From positions 436,073 through 500,072 of the forward strand of contig WSXU01000001.1 of the NCBI GenBank assembly GCA_009773455.1: DNA of 64,000 bases, read 5' to 3'. Origin of the DNA: Bacteroidota bacterium. Its GTDB lineage: Bacteria > Bacteroidota > Bacteroidia > Bacteroidales > Lentimicrobiaceae. The notes beneath the pieces are model-generated. The model saw only the letters and a program-made list of their open reading frames with translations, did no database searches and was not told where the DNA came from. This document shows positions 18,019 to 28,272 of the stretch, piece after piece (position 1 is the stretch's first letter; each line of letters starts with the position of its first letter). A program made the translations under genes and the position numbers.

Positions 18019-18576
18019 ATGGAAAAGAAAAATGTATGTCCCTGGTGGATGGGTTATGTGTTGCTCAATCCCCTGAGAAAGCTTTCACATAAACCTGAAG
18101 AGATTCTTGAACCTTACCTGAAGCCGGGAATGAATGCCGTTGATTTTGGCTGTGCCATGGGTTATTTCAGCCTCCCAATGGCCAGGATGGTTGGTAAAGA
18201 AGGTACCGTTTATTGTTTTGACATCCAGCAGAAAATGCTCAGCAAACTCACCACCAGGGCCTCAGATCAAGGATTGTCGAAGATTATTAAGCCCATCCTG
18301 ATCAACGAAGGCGACACCTACCATCAATACAGCGGAACGATAGATTTTATCCTGCTCTTTGCTGTTGCCCATGAAGTTGGTGACCAGCGGAAGCTTTTTG
18401 CCGATCTTTCGGTTATGATGAAGCCAGGAGCCCTGATGCTGTTTGCAGAACCGGCAGGGCATGTAAAACAAAGCGGGTTTGAACAATCGCTGTCTTATGC
18501 GGCAATGGGTGGTCTGGAAAAAGCTGAAGAAAGAAATATAAACCGCAGCATGAGTATACTGCTCCGGAAAACTTAA
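18019..18576 (+). CDS. Class I SAM-dependent methyltransferase
   Basis: The 185-residue protein has the SAM-binding Rossmann motif I DFGCAMGYFSLPMA (residues about 44-57), the acidic end of strand 2 in VYCFDIQQKML, and a later strand FILLFAVAHEV. It resembles the methyltransferase type 11/31 families. Neither substrate nor pathway is indicated by the sequence. The N-terminus CPWWMGYVLLNPLRK is unusually aromatic, and many such proteins in anaerobes act on small molecules. It is a lone gene with its own promoter. Confidence 0.75.
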   Translation: MEKKNVCPWWMGYVLLNPLRKLSHKPEEILEPYLKPGMNAVDFGCAMGYFSLPMARMVGKEGTVYCFDIQQKMLSKLTTRASDQGLSKIIKPILINEGDTYHQYSGTIDFILLFAVAHEVGDQRKLFADLSVMMKPGALMLFAEPAGHVKQSGFEQSLSYAAMGGLEKAEERNINRSMSILLRKT

Positions 18577-18752
18577 AGATTGTGGAAGTCCTGATTCAGT
18601 GCCTCAGCCGACAGTTTTAACCTAGGAATACACATAGCACTCCCGGATCAGTAAGCACCCTCTGTATTTCCGGGTTTGGTCTTATCCCTTCCTTCGCCGA
18701 CATTCTGCATGAGGCACTTTTTTCGTAATTTCGCTGTACCATTTCCTCTTCA

Positions 18753-20354
18753 ATGACCAATGATTTTTTCAGAAAATACCGTCTCTGGCTGTTGCTGGCC
18801 GTTTCAGCCATTACACGGCTGCTGATCGCCGCATTTACCGAGCTGGGCAACGACGAGGTTTATTACATCAATTACGCCCTCTATCCCGACCTCAGCCATT
18901 TCGATCATCCGCCCATGACCGGCTGGATCATTCAGTTGTTCAGCCTTAACCTGTTGTTCGAAAGCGAAGGATTTATCCGGCTCGGCGCCGTGGTGCTGGG
19001 AACCCTGAATACCTGGCTGATCTATCTCACAGGCAGACATCTCAGGGATGAACTTACAGGTTGGTATGCCGCTTTGCTTTATACAGCTTCTTTCTATTGT
19101 TTCATCATTGCAGGCACCTTTATGATGCCTGATGCTCCCCAGACATTTTTCTGGCTGCTGACCCTGCTGATGTTAACGAAAGCGGTGAAAGCCGGGCCTG
19201 AAAGCCCCGTCAGCGGTAATTACTTACTGCTGGCCGGAGTGGCCGGAGGCATGGCGCTTCTGTCAAAATATACCTCAATTTTTCTTTTTACCGGTGCCGG
19301 ATTCTATTTCCTGATTTTTGACCGGAAATGGCTGGGGAAATGGCAGTTGTACGCTGCCGGTACCTTTTCATTGCTCCTTTTTACCCCTGTAATATTCTGG
19401 AATATCCGGTATGATTTTGTGAGTTTTACCTTTCACAGCGACCGGGTTGAAGTAGTGAAGACCATTCTGAGGCCTGACCTTTTTGCCGCAGAACTGGGCG
19501 GACAGGTGTTTTATAACAACCCCTTCGTTTTTGCCCTGGTCATGGCAGGATTGATCGCATTTCTCAGGGGTCGCTTCGCTGAAAACAAACCTGAATTGCG
19601 ACTGCTGATCAGCACCGCCCTCCCGGTGATCCTGCTTTTTCTCGGATTCTCACTGTTCCGTCGCACGCTTCCCCACTGGACAGGACCGGCCTACATGACG
19701 CTGATTCCTTTGGCTGCCCTGTTTATCAGGGTACAAACTGAAAAAGGAATGGCCGGTCGGTGGACCACCCCCATGATTAGCAATGCCATTCTTTTCCTTG
19801 CCATCGTTGTGTCGGCTGCCCTGATACAGATCACCCAGGGATGGTTCCTGAACAAAGGGATCGACAGGATGACGGGGAAAAGACTGGGCATCAAGGATAT
19901 TACCCTCGATCTTTACGGCTGGGAACAATTGCACCAGCAATTTTCAGGGATCTACCGGCAGGATACCGCATCCGGGCTTATGCCGGAAGACGCCGTTATT
20001 GTCTCACAGCGCTGGTTCCCGGCGGCCAACCTCGATTATTATGTAGCCCGCCCCATGGGAATAAAACTGCTGACCCTTGCAGAACCGGAGCGCACCCACA
20101 AATACGCCTGGATTACACAGTTCCGTGGCGGTTTTTATCCGGGCATGGATGCTTATTACTTTTCTTCCAGCTATGATTTCTCAGATCCGAATGGGCATTA
20201 CAGTGAATATTTTACGGAAATCGGACAGCCCGATACCATCCCTGTATACAGGAACAACAGACTTGTAATGTACCATTATGTCTGGCGGTTGAAAGGACTG
20301 AAGGCAATGCCGCCTGACCGGCTGACCGGGAAAGATCTGTTTATAAAGCCCTGA
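18753..20354 (+). CDS. GT-C family membrane glycosyltransferase (PMT/ArnT-like, GT39/GT83)
   Basis: The 533-residue protein has many membrane helices. The first periplasmic loop carries the acidic LGNDEVYY motif followed by HFDHPPMTGWI, as in dolichyl/polyprenyl-phosphate-mannose-type glycosyltransferases that use a lipid-linked sugar and act on the periplasmic face. The C-terminal 150 residues form a soluble domain. The acceptor (lipid A, protein or polysaccharide) cannot be told. Two further GT-C-type genes and a polyprenyl-phosphate GT2 gene occur within 8 kb, so this is a glycosylation-rich region, though the genes are not one operon. Confidence 0.85.
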   Translation: MTNDFFRKYRLWLLLAVSAITRLLIAAFTELGNDEVYYINYALYPDLSHFDHPPMTGWIIQLFSLNLLFESEGFIRLGAVVLGTLNTWLIYLTGRHLRDELTGWYAALLYTASFYCFIIAGTFMMPDAPQTFFWLLTLLMLTKAVKAGPESPVSGNYLLLAGVAGGMALLSKYTSIFLFTGAGFYFLIFDRKWLGKWQLYAAGTFSLLLFTPVIFWNIRYDFVSFTFHSDRVEVVKTILRPDLFAAELGGQVFYNNPFVFALVMAGLIAFLRGRFAENKPELRLLISTALPVILLFLGFSLFRRTLPHWTGPAYMTLIPLAALFIRVQTEKGMAGRWTTPMISNAILFLAIVVSAALIQITQGWFLNKGIDRMTGKRLGIKDITLDLYGWEQLHQQFSGIYRQDTASGLMPEDAVIVSQRWFPAANLDYYVARPMGIKLLTLAEPERTHKYAWITQFRGGFYPGMDAYYFSSSYDFSDPNGHYSEYFTEIGQPDTIPVYRNNRLVMYHYVWRLKGLKAMPPDRLTGKDLFIKP

Positions 20355-20355
20355 T

Positions 20356-20857
20356 TGTGCCGCCCCTTCGGGGCTTGAGCGATAGTGCTCTGCCTCAACC
20401 ACGGGTTTCGCTGCACTTCACCCGTGGTTAATCCTGTTCAGCCCCTTCAGGGCTGACAGGCCAAATCATCAAGCGTTTCCGACGGGCAAACTTGTTTCCT
20501 GGTTATTATGCCTGCCGGTTCGGGGGATTCATACTCTGATCCTTGTGCGTTGTGCCGCCCCTTCAGGGCTTAAGCGATAGTGCTCTGCCTCAACCACGGG
20601 TTTCGCTGCACTTCACCCGTGGTTAATCCTGTTCAGCCCCTTCAGGGCTGAATAGCCAAATCATCATGCGTTTCCGAAGGGCAAACTTGTTTCCTGGTTA
20701 TTCTGCCTGCCGGTTCAGGGGATTCATACTCTGATCCGTGTGCGTTGTGCCGCCCCTTCGGGGCTTAAGCGATACTACTCAGCTACACCCACGGGTTTCG
20801 CTGCACTTCACCCGTGGTTAATCCTGTTCAGCCCCTTCAGGGCTGACTATCCAAATC
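20356..20857 (+). repeat. 195-bp tandem repeat, 2.6 copies
   Basis: Unit starts are at 20356, 20551 and 20746, an exact 195-bp period with about 95 percent identity by eye; the third copy is cut after about 112 bp. Each unit carries three palindromes: GCCCCTTCGGGGC, ACCACGGGT paired with ACCCGTGGT, and TCAGCCC/GGGCTGA. There is no reading frame of note. The block separates a glycosyltransferase gene from fumC, which converge on it. Confidence 0.95.
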
Positions 20858-20934
20858 ACAGATATGCTGTTTCATCCCCTTGTCACCAGGTCTCCTTGTC
20901 TCCAGGTCAGATGAATGACCAGGGAACACTCCAC

Positions 20935-22317
20935 CTAAATCATTTTTGAGGGTACGACCCACTCATCAAACTGCTCACTGGTGAGCAATCCGAGAGCTAT
21001 GGCAGCCTCACGCAAGGTTGATCCTTCGGCATGGGCCTTCTTGGCAATTTTGGCGGCATTCTCGTAACCAATATGGGTATTGAGGGCCGTCACCAGCATG
21101 AGCGAGTTTTCAAGGTTACGCTTGATAAAGGGCTCGTTGGCTTCGATACCGATGGCACAGTTGTCGTTGAACGAAACACAGGCATCACCCAGCAAACGGG
21201 CAGCCATCAACAGATTATAGATAATTACAGGCTTGAAAACATTCAGCTGGAAATGGCCCTGCATGGCACCAATGGTGATGGCCGCATCGCAACCGATCAC
21301 CTGTGCGCAGACCATGGTGAGGGCCTCGTTCTGGGTTGGGTTGACTTTGCCAGGCATAATGGATGATCCCGGTTCGTTTTCAGGAAGATGAATCTCCCCG
21401 ATACCGCAACGGGGGCCGGATGCCAGTAAACGGGTGTCGTTCCCGATTTTCATGAGGCTCACAGCCAGGGTCTTCAGGGCACCGGAAGTTTCTACCATGG
21501 CATCGTGAGCTGCCAGGGACTCAAACTTGTTATCGGCGGTTACAAACGGATACCCCGACAATTCTGCAATCTTGAACGCTACAAGGTTTGCATATCCTTT
21601 GGGTGTGTTGATGCCGGTTCCGACAGCGGTACCGCCAAGTGCCAGCTCAGCAAGGTGGGGCAAGGTGTGCTTCAGGGCTTTTATACCATGATCCAGTTGC
21701 GAAACATAACCCGAAAACTCCTGTCCAAGCGTAAGGGGGGTGGCATCCATCAGGTGGGTACGACCGATTTTGACAATATTCATAAAAGCCTGGGACTTTT
21801 CAGCCAAGGTATCGCGCAACTTCTGAACGCCCGGCAGCGTGACTTCAGAGACCATTTTATAAGCTGCAATCGACATGGCCGTTGGGAAAGTATCGTTCGA
21901 TGACTGCGATTTGTTCACATCATCGTTGGGGTGAACCGGGCTTTTACCTTCGCCCAGCACTCCACCCGCCAGCACATGTGCCCGATTGGAAATCACCTCG
22001 TTAACATTCATGTTCGACTGGGTACCCGAACCTGTCTGCCAGACCACCAGCGGGAACTGTTCGTCAAGTTTTCCGGCCAGTATTTCATCACACACCTTAC
22101 CGATCAGATCAGCCTTTTCTGCAGAGAGCACACCCAGATCACGATTGGTAAAAGCCGCCGCCTTTTTCAGGATAGCAAATGCCCTGATGATCTCTGAGGG
22201 CATGTGTCCATCACCGATTTTAAAGTTTTCGAGCGAACGCTGGGTTTGAGCGCCCCAGTATTTATCGGCGGGAACCTCAACATTTCCCATGGTGTCGTGT
22301 TCAGTTCTGGTTTTCAT
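20935..22317 (-). CDS. fumC: Class II fumarate hydratase
   Basis: The 460-residue protein interconverts fumarate and malate in the TCA cycle or the reductive branch used in fumarate respiration and succinate formation. It has the fumarase/aspartase signature [11 protein letters not shown], the substrate-binding [14 protein letters not shown], the [15 protein letters not shown] segment and [20 protein letters not shown]. Its length and the absence of a [4Fe-4S] domain place it in the heat-stable class II. It stands alone. Confidence 0.97.
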   Translation of the reverse strand: MKTRTEHDTMGNVEVPADKYWGAQTQRSLENFKIGDGHMPSEIIRAFAILKKAAAFTNRDLGVLSAEKADLIGKVCDEILAGKLDEQFPLVVWQTGSGTQSNMNVNEVISNRAHVLAGGVLGEGKSPVHPNDDVNKSQSSNDTFPTAMSIAAYKMVSEVTLPGVQKLRDTLAEKSQAFMNIVKIGRTHLMDATPLTLGQEFSGYVSQLDHGIKALKHTLPHLAELALGGTAVGTGINTPKGYANLVAFKIAELSGYPFVTADNKFESLAAHDAMVETSGALKTLAVSLMKIGNDTRLLASGPRCGIGEIHLPENEPGSSIMPGKVNPTQNEALTMVCAQVIGCDAAITIGAMQGHFQLNVFKPVIIYNLLMAARLLGDACVSFNDNCAIGIEANEPFIKRNLENSLMLVTALNTHIGYENAAKIAKKAHAEGSTLREAAIALGLLTSEQFDEWVVPSKMI

Positions 22318-22452
22318 ATAATTCTGTTTTTTTGGGTTTTGCGATTTTATAATATCACCGGCACATGATCCGGCACAGATTCAGCTCCCTGGGCTAAGAA
22401 AATTAGACGATAATAAATACCGGAAATTCTCTTCAAACAATGGCACTAATAT

Positions 22453-22824
22453 TTACTGGTTATTAAAGAAAATACCGGCCTTTTCAGGTGGGTCAGCAAT
22501 CACAGCCTTCCCATTGCTGACCACGACCGGACGGCGGATCAGCCTTGGGTTCTCTGCCAGGATATGGTACCACTCTTCATCCGACGGATGAGTGTCCTTC
22601 AGGTTTTCCCTGTAATAATCCTCCTGGGTCCGCACCAGTTCTACAGGACGGATGCCCAGCATCGAAATCAGTTTTTTCACTTCCTCCGGGCTGATCCCTT
22701 CACGGATATATTCAACAACAGTGGCTGACGGGTCATGCTTTCTGACATACTCAAGACCGGCTCTCGATTTGCGGCATTTCGGATTATGATAAACGACCAT
22801 CATCTGTTTGAATTTGGTTTTCAT
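22453..22824 (-). CDS. ArsC/Spx-family thioredoxin-fold protein (arsenate reductase-like)
   Basis: The 123-residue protein has the ArsC-family nucleophilic Cys in HNPKCRKSRAGLEYVR near residue 17, a single Cys rather than CxxC. The conserved arginines are in PVELVRTQEDYYR and PRLIRRPVVV, as in glutaredoxin-dependent arsenate reductases. No arsenic regulator or efflux gene is near, so the physiological role may be a different thiol-redox function (YffB-like). The start could also be the internal Met at MMVVYHNP. Confidence 0.75.
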   Translation of the reverse strand: MKTKFKQMMVVYHNPKCRKSRAGLEYVRKHDPSATVVEYIREGISPEEVKKLISMLGIRPVELVRTQEDYYRENLKDTHPSDEEWYHILAENPRLIRRPVVVSNGKAVIADPPEKAGIFFNNQ

Positions 22825-22934
22825 GTAATACTAAACAATCCGTATCAGAATGAAGGATTGAAAAAAGATGGAATTCCATTCAGTAAAGGTAATTATTTGA
22901 TGCAAAGAAGGCAAGTGCCTGCCGGGCAACCGGA

Positions 22935-23921
22935 TCAGGTTCCAGGTGTACTTACCTTCTCCGGGCATTTCTTTTCATCTGTACAATTGGTCTCCTCAAT
23001 CACAAATGAAGGTCTTCGCTTCACATCTGCCGAGATGCGGCTGATGTATTCACCAATAATACCGATACAAAGCAGTTGCACCCCTCCGATGAACATCGAA
23101 CTGATCATGATGGACGTCCACCCGGTGACCACTTCTTTCAGTACAAATTTTGAGTACAGGGCATATAGAATAATAACGAATGCGAACAGTGAAAAGAGGA
23201 ACCCGAGAAAAGTAGCAATCTGCAAAGGGAAATTTGAGAAAGAGGTAATTCCGTCCATAGCAAACCGCATCATTTTACGGAGCGTATATTTTGTCTTGCC
23301 GGCCTTTCGCTCCTGCCGCTCAAACTCAACGCTGATCTGCCTGAAACCCAGCCATGCGATCTGGCCCCGGATAAACTTACTCGATTCTCCCATCGCCGTC
23401 AGGTGGTTCACTACTTCCCTTGAAATAAGCCTGAAATCACCGGTATCCAATGGGATATCGATGGAGGTAATTCGTTTTAATGTACGGTAGAATACCCCTG
23501 CGCTCAGTTTTTTAAACAACGACTCTCCTTTACGGTGAATGCGCCTGGCATAAACAACCTTATAGCCCTCACGGTACCTGGCATACAGTTCAGGGATGAG
23601 CTCAGGAGGATCCTGAAGATCACCGTCGATCAACACCACTGCTTCACCACGGCTCCGGATAATGCCCGCCATTACAGCATTCTGATGCCCGAAATTACGG
23701 CTGAAGCTGATGTACCTGACCCGTTCGTCATTCGATGCATAACCCCTGAGTATTTCCAGTGACCGGTCCCTGCTGCCATCGTTCACAAACACCAGCTCGT
23801 AAGCAGTTGTTATAACTGAACATGCCTGATGAAGCCGGAGGATCAGTTGTTCCAGCACAGCCTCTTCATTAAAAACGGGGATTATAACACTGAGTTCAAT
23901 CCTCTTTGCTTCTGATTCCAT
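22935..23921 (-). CDS. Polyprenyl-phosphate glycosyltransferase (GT2, GtrB/DPM1-like)
   Basis: From the start at MESEAKRIELSVIIPVFNEE the product has 328 residues; an in-frame start 7 codons earlier is possible. The GT-A domain has the nucleotide-sugar and metal motifs FVNDGSRDRS and LIDGDLQDPPELIPE. Two C-terminal membrane helices at about 235-260 and 270-300 are typical of GtrB-type enzymes, which make polyprenyl-phosphate-glucose or -mannose on the cytoplasmic face. Its start overlaps by 26 bp the end of the GT-C gene upstream, which could use the lipid-linked sugar on the periplasmic side. The pair therefore looks like donor maker plus transferase. Confidence 0.88.
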   Translation of the reverse strand: MESEAKRIELSVIIPVFNEEAVLEQLILRLHQACSVITTAYELVFVNDGSRDRSLEILRGYASNDERVRYISFSRNFGHQNAVMAGIIRSRGEAVVLIDGDLQDPPELIPELYARYREGYKVVYARRIHRKGESLFKKLSAGVFYRTLKRITSIDIPLDTGDFRLISREVVNHLTAMGESSKFIRGQIAWLGFRQISVEFERQERKAGKTKYTLRKMMRFAMDGITSFSNFPLQIATFLGFLFSLFAFVIILYALYSKFVLKEVVTGWTSIMISSMFIGGVQLLCIGIIGEYISRISADVKRRPSFVIEETNCTDEKKCPEKVSTPGT

Positions 23922-25376
23922 CAATCCTGTATATGGTGACATTATAGTAACTACCGGTTTCTTCCGAAATAAATTTCTTCTTTATATACTCCCTGGTGAA
24001 ATACTGTGAACAGATCACCAGATCCCCCACAGCCAGACCATTGGTATCCTTTAACATCACCTGTTGTTGCTGTTGATTTAACCGGTCGGTATAATACTTC
24101 AGGTGGGCATTGTAACCTTCATAACAGAGGATATGACCTTTTACTGACCGGTCGCCTTTTACGGCATCCTGAAGGAAATGGCTGATCATATAGTATTCCT
24201 GTTCCTGATTCGTTTCACGGGGCTTGTAAACTTTCGACAACATCCCCTGATAAGGGAAAAAGAAAACAAAAAGCAGGAACAAAAACGGGAGGAACAGTCT
24301 CCGGTCGGGAATACCCGAAATCTGTCTGTCAGAAAACAGTGTGAATATCTTCCTGATGACCACAGCCACCAGTACAGCCAAAAAAGGATATAATGGTGCA
24401 TCATACCATTCCAGCTTGGTTCCGGCCGTTGAGATGATCAGCAGGTAGACAACCGATACCAATCCGCTGAAAATAACGAGTCTCCTGAGAACACCTTCGC
24501 TGAGGAAAAACCCAATGAAGAATAACCAAAATGATCCGTCATAAGCAGATTCAGGTAAAATGAGAACGCATGCCTGTGGTTTTCGGTAGTTGCAAGGTAT
24601 CTGCCGCCCAGTTCATTGTTCAGCACCGCATCTATGTATCCCGGATTCAATGATTCACGCAGCAGGTAGTATCCCGCCACCACCAGGGTCACAACTATCA
24701 GGTCTATGTATAACCATTTGTTCTGTAACAGTTTTTTCAGACTCCTGTTTATCACAACGTAGATGCCCAATGCCGGCAGAAACAGCAAACCCTGAACGCT
24801 TTTGGTCAGAACAGCCAGTAAAAGACCGGCAAAAAACAGGTGCAGGTATCGCTGCTCCCCATTTTCCGAGAACCGGAAAAAGGAAAAAGCATAGAGGGCA
24901 GTAAACAGAGTCAGCAGGGCATCATAATCACCTGTTCTGGTTACGTGATAACCGACGTAACCATTGGCGGTTACCAGTACCAACACCGCAATCAGTCCGA
25001 ACCAGTAATCTTTCAGCAGACGAATGGCCACCAGCATCAACAGTACGGCTGTCATAAAACCGGCTACAGCGGAAGGGAGCCTGAATGAAAGTTCCTGATT
25101 ACCAAAGAGTTTAAGAAATAATAACTGGCACCAGATCATCAGGGGCGGCTTGGTGTTCCACATATCGGGTCGACCCTCAAAATGTGTAACCAGCCATTTT
25201 CCGTTTTCGGCCATCTGCAGGGTATTGAACATCAGCCTGGCTTCATCCCATATCCTCACAGGCAAATCACCGAGGTGAAGAAAAAACGGGCAATATACAA
25301 TCAGCAGAAAAAGCACCGTCTTCGCAACCGTTGATCCATGACCGGAAAGGTACTTTTGAATGTCTTTCATCAGCAA
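23896..25376 (-). pseudogene. GT39/ArnT-like glycosyltransferase broken by a one-base frameshift
   Basis: The first 285 or so codons (25376 down to about 24530) encode a PMT/ArnT-like protein with WDEARLMFNTLQMAENG in the first periplasmic loop and about eight membrane helices. This frame then runs off into a non-homologous tail and stops at 24438. The remaining membrane helices and soluble C-terminus (GTKLEWYDAPLYPF onward) continue in the -1 frame to 23896. Adding one base to the A4 run at 24528-24531 (T4 on the coding strand) would restore the frame, reading MTDHFWLFFIGFF. This is either a real contraction or an assembly error. The intact length would be about 493 residues. The neighbouring GT2 gene overlaps its end. 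Confidence 0.85.
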
Positions 25377-25743
25377 AGCGTTATTCTAATCAAAAAAGGG
25401 AACTGCAGAGAATACCCAGGTCAGCTCCTGTTACCGGCTACTATAGTCTTTCTGACCCGCTACCTGTTTGAATCTGGCCAACCCGGCCGGAAGATCAAAT
25501 ATAGGGCTGTTTTGGGAAACCATGGTTAAAAAGCGCCTTTTTTGATTAAATCGCATCTGTTCTTGAATAAATTCTCTGACAAATCCTCTCATGTTCTCCA
25601 CTTTTCCCCACCTTTAAGGAATGCTTACAAAAATGGCTTAAAAGAATCCGGGTTTTTCGGCTGAAACGACCATGGTAAACCAGAATTATACACGCTGACG
25701 TCTGGCTGAAAAATCTACCCTATATTTGCACGAAACCCTTCAG
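25377..25743. other. Divergent promoter spacer
   Basis: This 367-bp region lies between two divergent glycosyltransferase-type genes and contains no gene. The only clear site is the -7 box at 25721-25728. Confidence 0.5.
25721..25728 (+). promoter_or_regulatory. -7 promoter element
   Basis: TATATTTG matches TAnnTTTG. The TTG of a possible earlier start codon (25726) lies inside this box, so translation must begin at the ATG at 25744. Confidence 0.6.
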
Positions 25744-28056
25744 ATGAAGCAAAAACTACCATTCATTCTGCTGATTGCTGCCGGACTCCTCATCGTCTTT
25801 TCATTTTACGGAAGAGCCCTGCTGCAACCGAACAGTATGATGTTCGCCTCTAGCGGCGACGGGTTAAAGAACTATTTTACCTACAGTTATCATATCACCC
25901 ACGACAGTTCCGCGGTCAGTTTTGAAGGAATGAATTACCCTTACGGGGAAAACATCATGTATACCGACTGCCATCCGGCATTTGCCCTGTTGTTCAGATC
26001 ACTGTCGGGGCCTTTCCCATTCATCGCCGGCTATAGTGTTGGCATGCTGAACTTTCTGATGATCCTCTCCATCTTTCTGACCTTTATCGTTGTCTACCTG
26101 CTGCTGGCAGAATTTGGAATCAACCGCTGGATCGGGCTGGTTTTCAGTATTGGAATCACCCTCCTGGCACCGCAGATCTTCAGGCTGGGTGGTCATCTGG
26201 CCCTCTCCTACAGCATGGCCATTCCCCTGTCGTGGTTGCTGATCGTTAAAAGTCTGAAGAAACCGGACCGTTTTTCTCTGTATTTCCTGATTTTATTGAA
26301 CAACACCTTCTGGTTTTTTATCCACGCTTACCAGGGGATGATTGTTACCTTTTTCCTGCTCATGGTGCTGGTTGTATGCATCCTTTCCGAAAGGGATAAG
26401 CTTAAGAAAATACGATACAAACTCTCCCTGCTTGCATCTCTGGCGATTCCCGTTGTCCTGTTTTTACTGTTTATCAGGCTGACCGACACCCATACCGGAC
26501 GCACTGACAATCCTTCCGGGTTTTTCCAGTATGTGGCTGAAGCCGACGATATTTTTGTCCCCAACCATCCCCCTTTGCGTCCGCTGCTCGATTCACTCAC
26601 CGGCAATGGTATCCGTCAGCAATGGGAAGCCTGGAGCTATGTCGGACTGACTTCGACGCTGCTGATCCTGATTCTGATTCTTTCGGCTGTTTTCAGGATG
26701 GTTAAACGAAAAACAACCTATATCGACAGGTTCTTTGTATCCCGTATCATGAACGCTTCCCTGATAGCAGCACTTGTCGTGCTGCTTTTCGCGATGGCGG
26801 TCCCGTTCAGGCAGTTCCCCGCCCTGGTTGATGTGGTTCCGTTTATGAAACAGTTCAGGGCACTCGGAAGATTCACCTGGCCTTTCTTTTTTGTTTTGAC
26901 TGCCTTTTCTGCATTTGTTGCTGATAAAATATATGAAACAGCACAAAGGCGCACAGGTAGGATTGCTGCCATAGGATTTATACTCATTGCCGGACTACTC
27001 AACATCGTGGAAGCCATTCCTTACCACAGGGAAATGAAATGGACCATCAACCAGTCGCCGAACCTGTTTCAACGGGAAAATCTGAATAAACCTTTATATT
27101 CAGCCATCGGCATGGTTAATCCGGCCGAATACCAGGCCATTATTTCATTACCCTTCTTCTACCAGGGGTCAGAGAGCTACTCCCGGCCACAAAACGATGA
27201 GACTGTAAGATCCTCAATTGTAATTTCCTATCACACGGGGTTGCCCCTGGTTTGCGCCAACCTTACCCGCACGTCCATTCAGGAAAGTAAAAATATTGTT
27301 CAGATTGTCACGCCCGACTACTATAAAAAAACCATTGAACCTGATCTGCCCGACAGCCGGCCATTCCTGGTGATACGAACCGGAGATCCGCTTACCGCAT
27401 GCGAAGAATTGCTCTTCAGGAAATGCAAGCCTGTTTTTCAGGGCAAAGATGTTTCGCTTTACCGGCTTGATAAAAAATCGCTGTTCAGCAACAGTTCCGC
27501 TGAAGTAATGGCTGAATTCATGCAAAAAAGAGGTTCCTTCATCACAAAGGACAGGTTCAGTCTTTCTGACTCCTCGTTTGTGTATTATGACAGCTTTGAA
27601 CAGAAGCAATCTGAACATCCCTTCAGGGGAAAAGGAGGATTCCGGTCAGAAAAGAAGAATAAAAATGTATTGGCTGAATTCGCACCCGGTACTTTTAAAA
27701 GCGGTAAAAAGTACATGGCCAGCGCCTGGATGTACAATGGCCTGCCCGATGCCCTGAATCTATACTTCCGGTTTATCATTGAGGAGTACGATGAATCGGC
27801 GGACTCGTGGGAATCAACTACCTGTTTCCCTGATCAGAGTGAAACCATCAACGGAGACTGGTCGCTGGTGGAAGGGGAACTTGAGGTCAGAAATCCCGGA
27901 AACAGGATATACATTGTCACCATTGGAACCCGGGATGCCAAGGGGCCGCTGTTTATCGACGATCTGCTCATCAGGGAAGCCGCTGTGGATGTATATTACC
28001 AAGACGATAATGACAAAACCCTGTTCTACAATAACCATCAGATTCAGGTCAGGTAG
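25744..28056 (+). CDS. Large GT-C-like membrane protein with C-terminal jelly-roll domain
   Basis: The ATG start gives 770 residues. Residues 1-410 contain about eleven membrane helices with an early periplasmic loop (SSGDGLKNYFTYSYHI, then GMNYPYGENIMYTDCHPAF), in the manner of YfhO/GT-C membrane glycosyltransferases. The periplasmic C-terminal part ends in a beta-rich segment (about 630-750: GSFITKDRFSLSDSSFVYYDSF, ENGLPDALN-like strands, FIDDLLIRE) that resembles a carbohydrate-binding or discoidin-like fold. The enzymatic role is inferred from topology; no family can be named firmly. Confidence 0.6.
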   Translation: MKQKLPFILLIAAGLLIVFSFYGRALLQPNSMMFASSGDGLKNYFTYSYHITHDSSAVSFEGMNYPYGENIMYTDCHPAFALLFRSLSGPFPFIAGYSVGMLNFLMILSIFLTFIVVYLLLAEFGINRWIGLVFSIGITLLAPQIFRLGGHLALSYSMAIPLSWLLIVKSLKKPDRFSLYFLILLNNTFWFFIHAYQGMIVTFFLLMVLVVCILSERDKLKKIRYKLSLLASLAIPVVLFLLFIRLTDTHTGRTDNPSGFFQYVAEADDIFVPNHPPLRPLLDSLTGNGIRQQWEAWSYVGLTSTLLILILILSAVFRMVKRKTTYIDRFFVSRIMNASLIAALVVLLFAMAVPFRQFPALVDVVPFMKQFRALGRFTWPFFFVLTAFSAFVADKIYETAQRRTGRIAAIGFILIAGLLNIVEAIPYHREMKWTINQSPNLFQRENLNKPLYSAIGMVNPAEYQAIISLPFFYQGSESYSRPQNDETVRSSIVISYHTGLPLVCANLTRTSIQESKNIVQIVTPDYYKKTIEPDLPDSRPFLVIRTGDPLTACEELLFRKCKPVFQGKDVSLYRLDKKSLFSNSSAEVMAEFMQKRGSFITKDRFSLSDSSFVYYDSFEQKQSEHPFRGKGGFRSEKKNKNVLAEFAPGTFKSGKKYMASAWMYNGLPDALNLYFRFIIEEYDESADSWESTTCFPDQSETINGDWSLVEGELEVRNPGNRIYIVTIGTRDAKGPLFIDDLLIREAAVDVYYQDDNDKTLFYNNHQIQVR

Positions 28057-28232
28057 TCCACGGGAAAATCAATCCCACAAGGGTAGGTTGAGGTCATCAT
28101 GCAGAATCAAATCACCATCGTGAGAAGATCAGGCGATTCCTGAAAATTTCACCGAAAGTCATCTGCCCCGAATGATATTACATAACCTTTCATTTTACAT
28201 CTTTTATAGCACGTAACATCTCCAAATACCTT

Positions 28233-28240
28233 TATATTTG
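28233..28240 (+). promoter_or_regulatory. -7 promoter element of the dar operon
   Basis: TATATTTG matches TAnnTTTG and is 32 bp upstream of the darA ATG. An in-frame GTG at 28240 would fall on the last base of the box, before transcription starts, and is excluded. No good -33 match is seen. Confidence 0.6.
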
Positions 28241-28272
28241 TGTCTCTTTTAAATATCTGTCCGGATAAGAAT

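Noticed and set aside
20356-20857. Possible CRISPR or coding repeat
   Set aside because: The unit is 195 bp with no spacer structure, and the frames through it have no protein-like composition or family match.
22453-22824. Arsenic resistance operon
   Set aside because: No ArsR, ArsB/Acr3 or ArsA gene is near; only the lone ArsC-like protein is seen.
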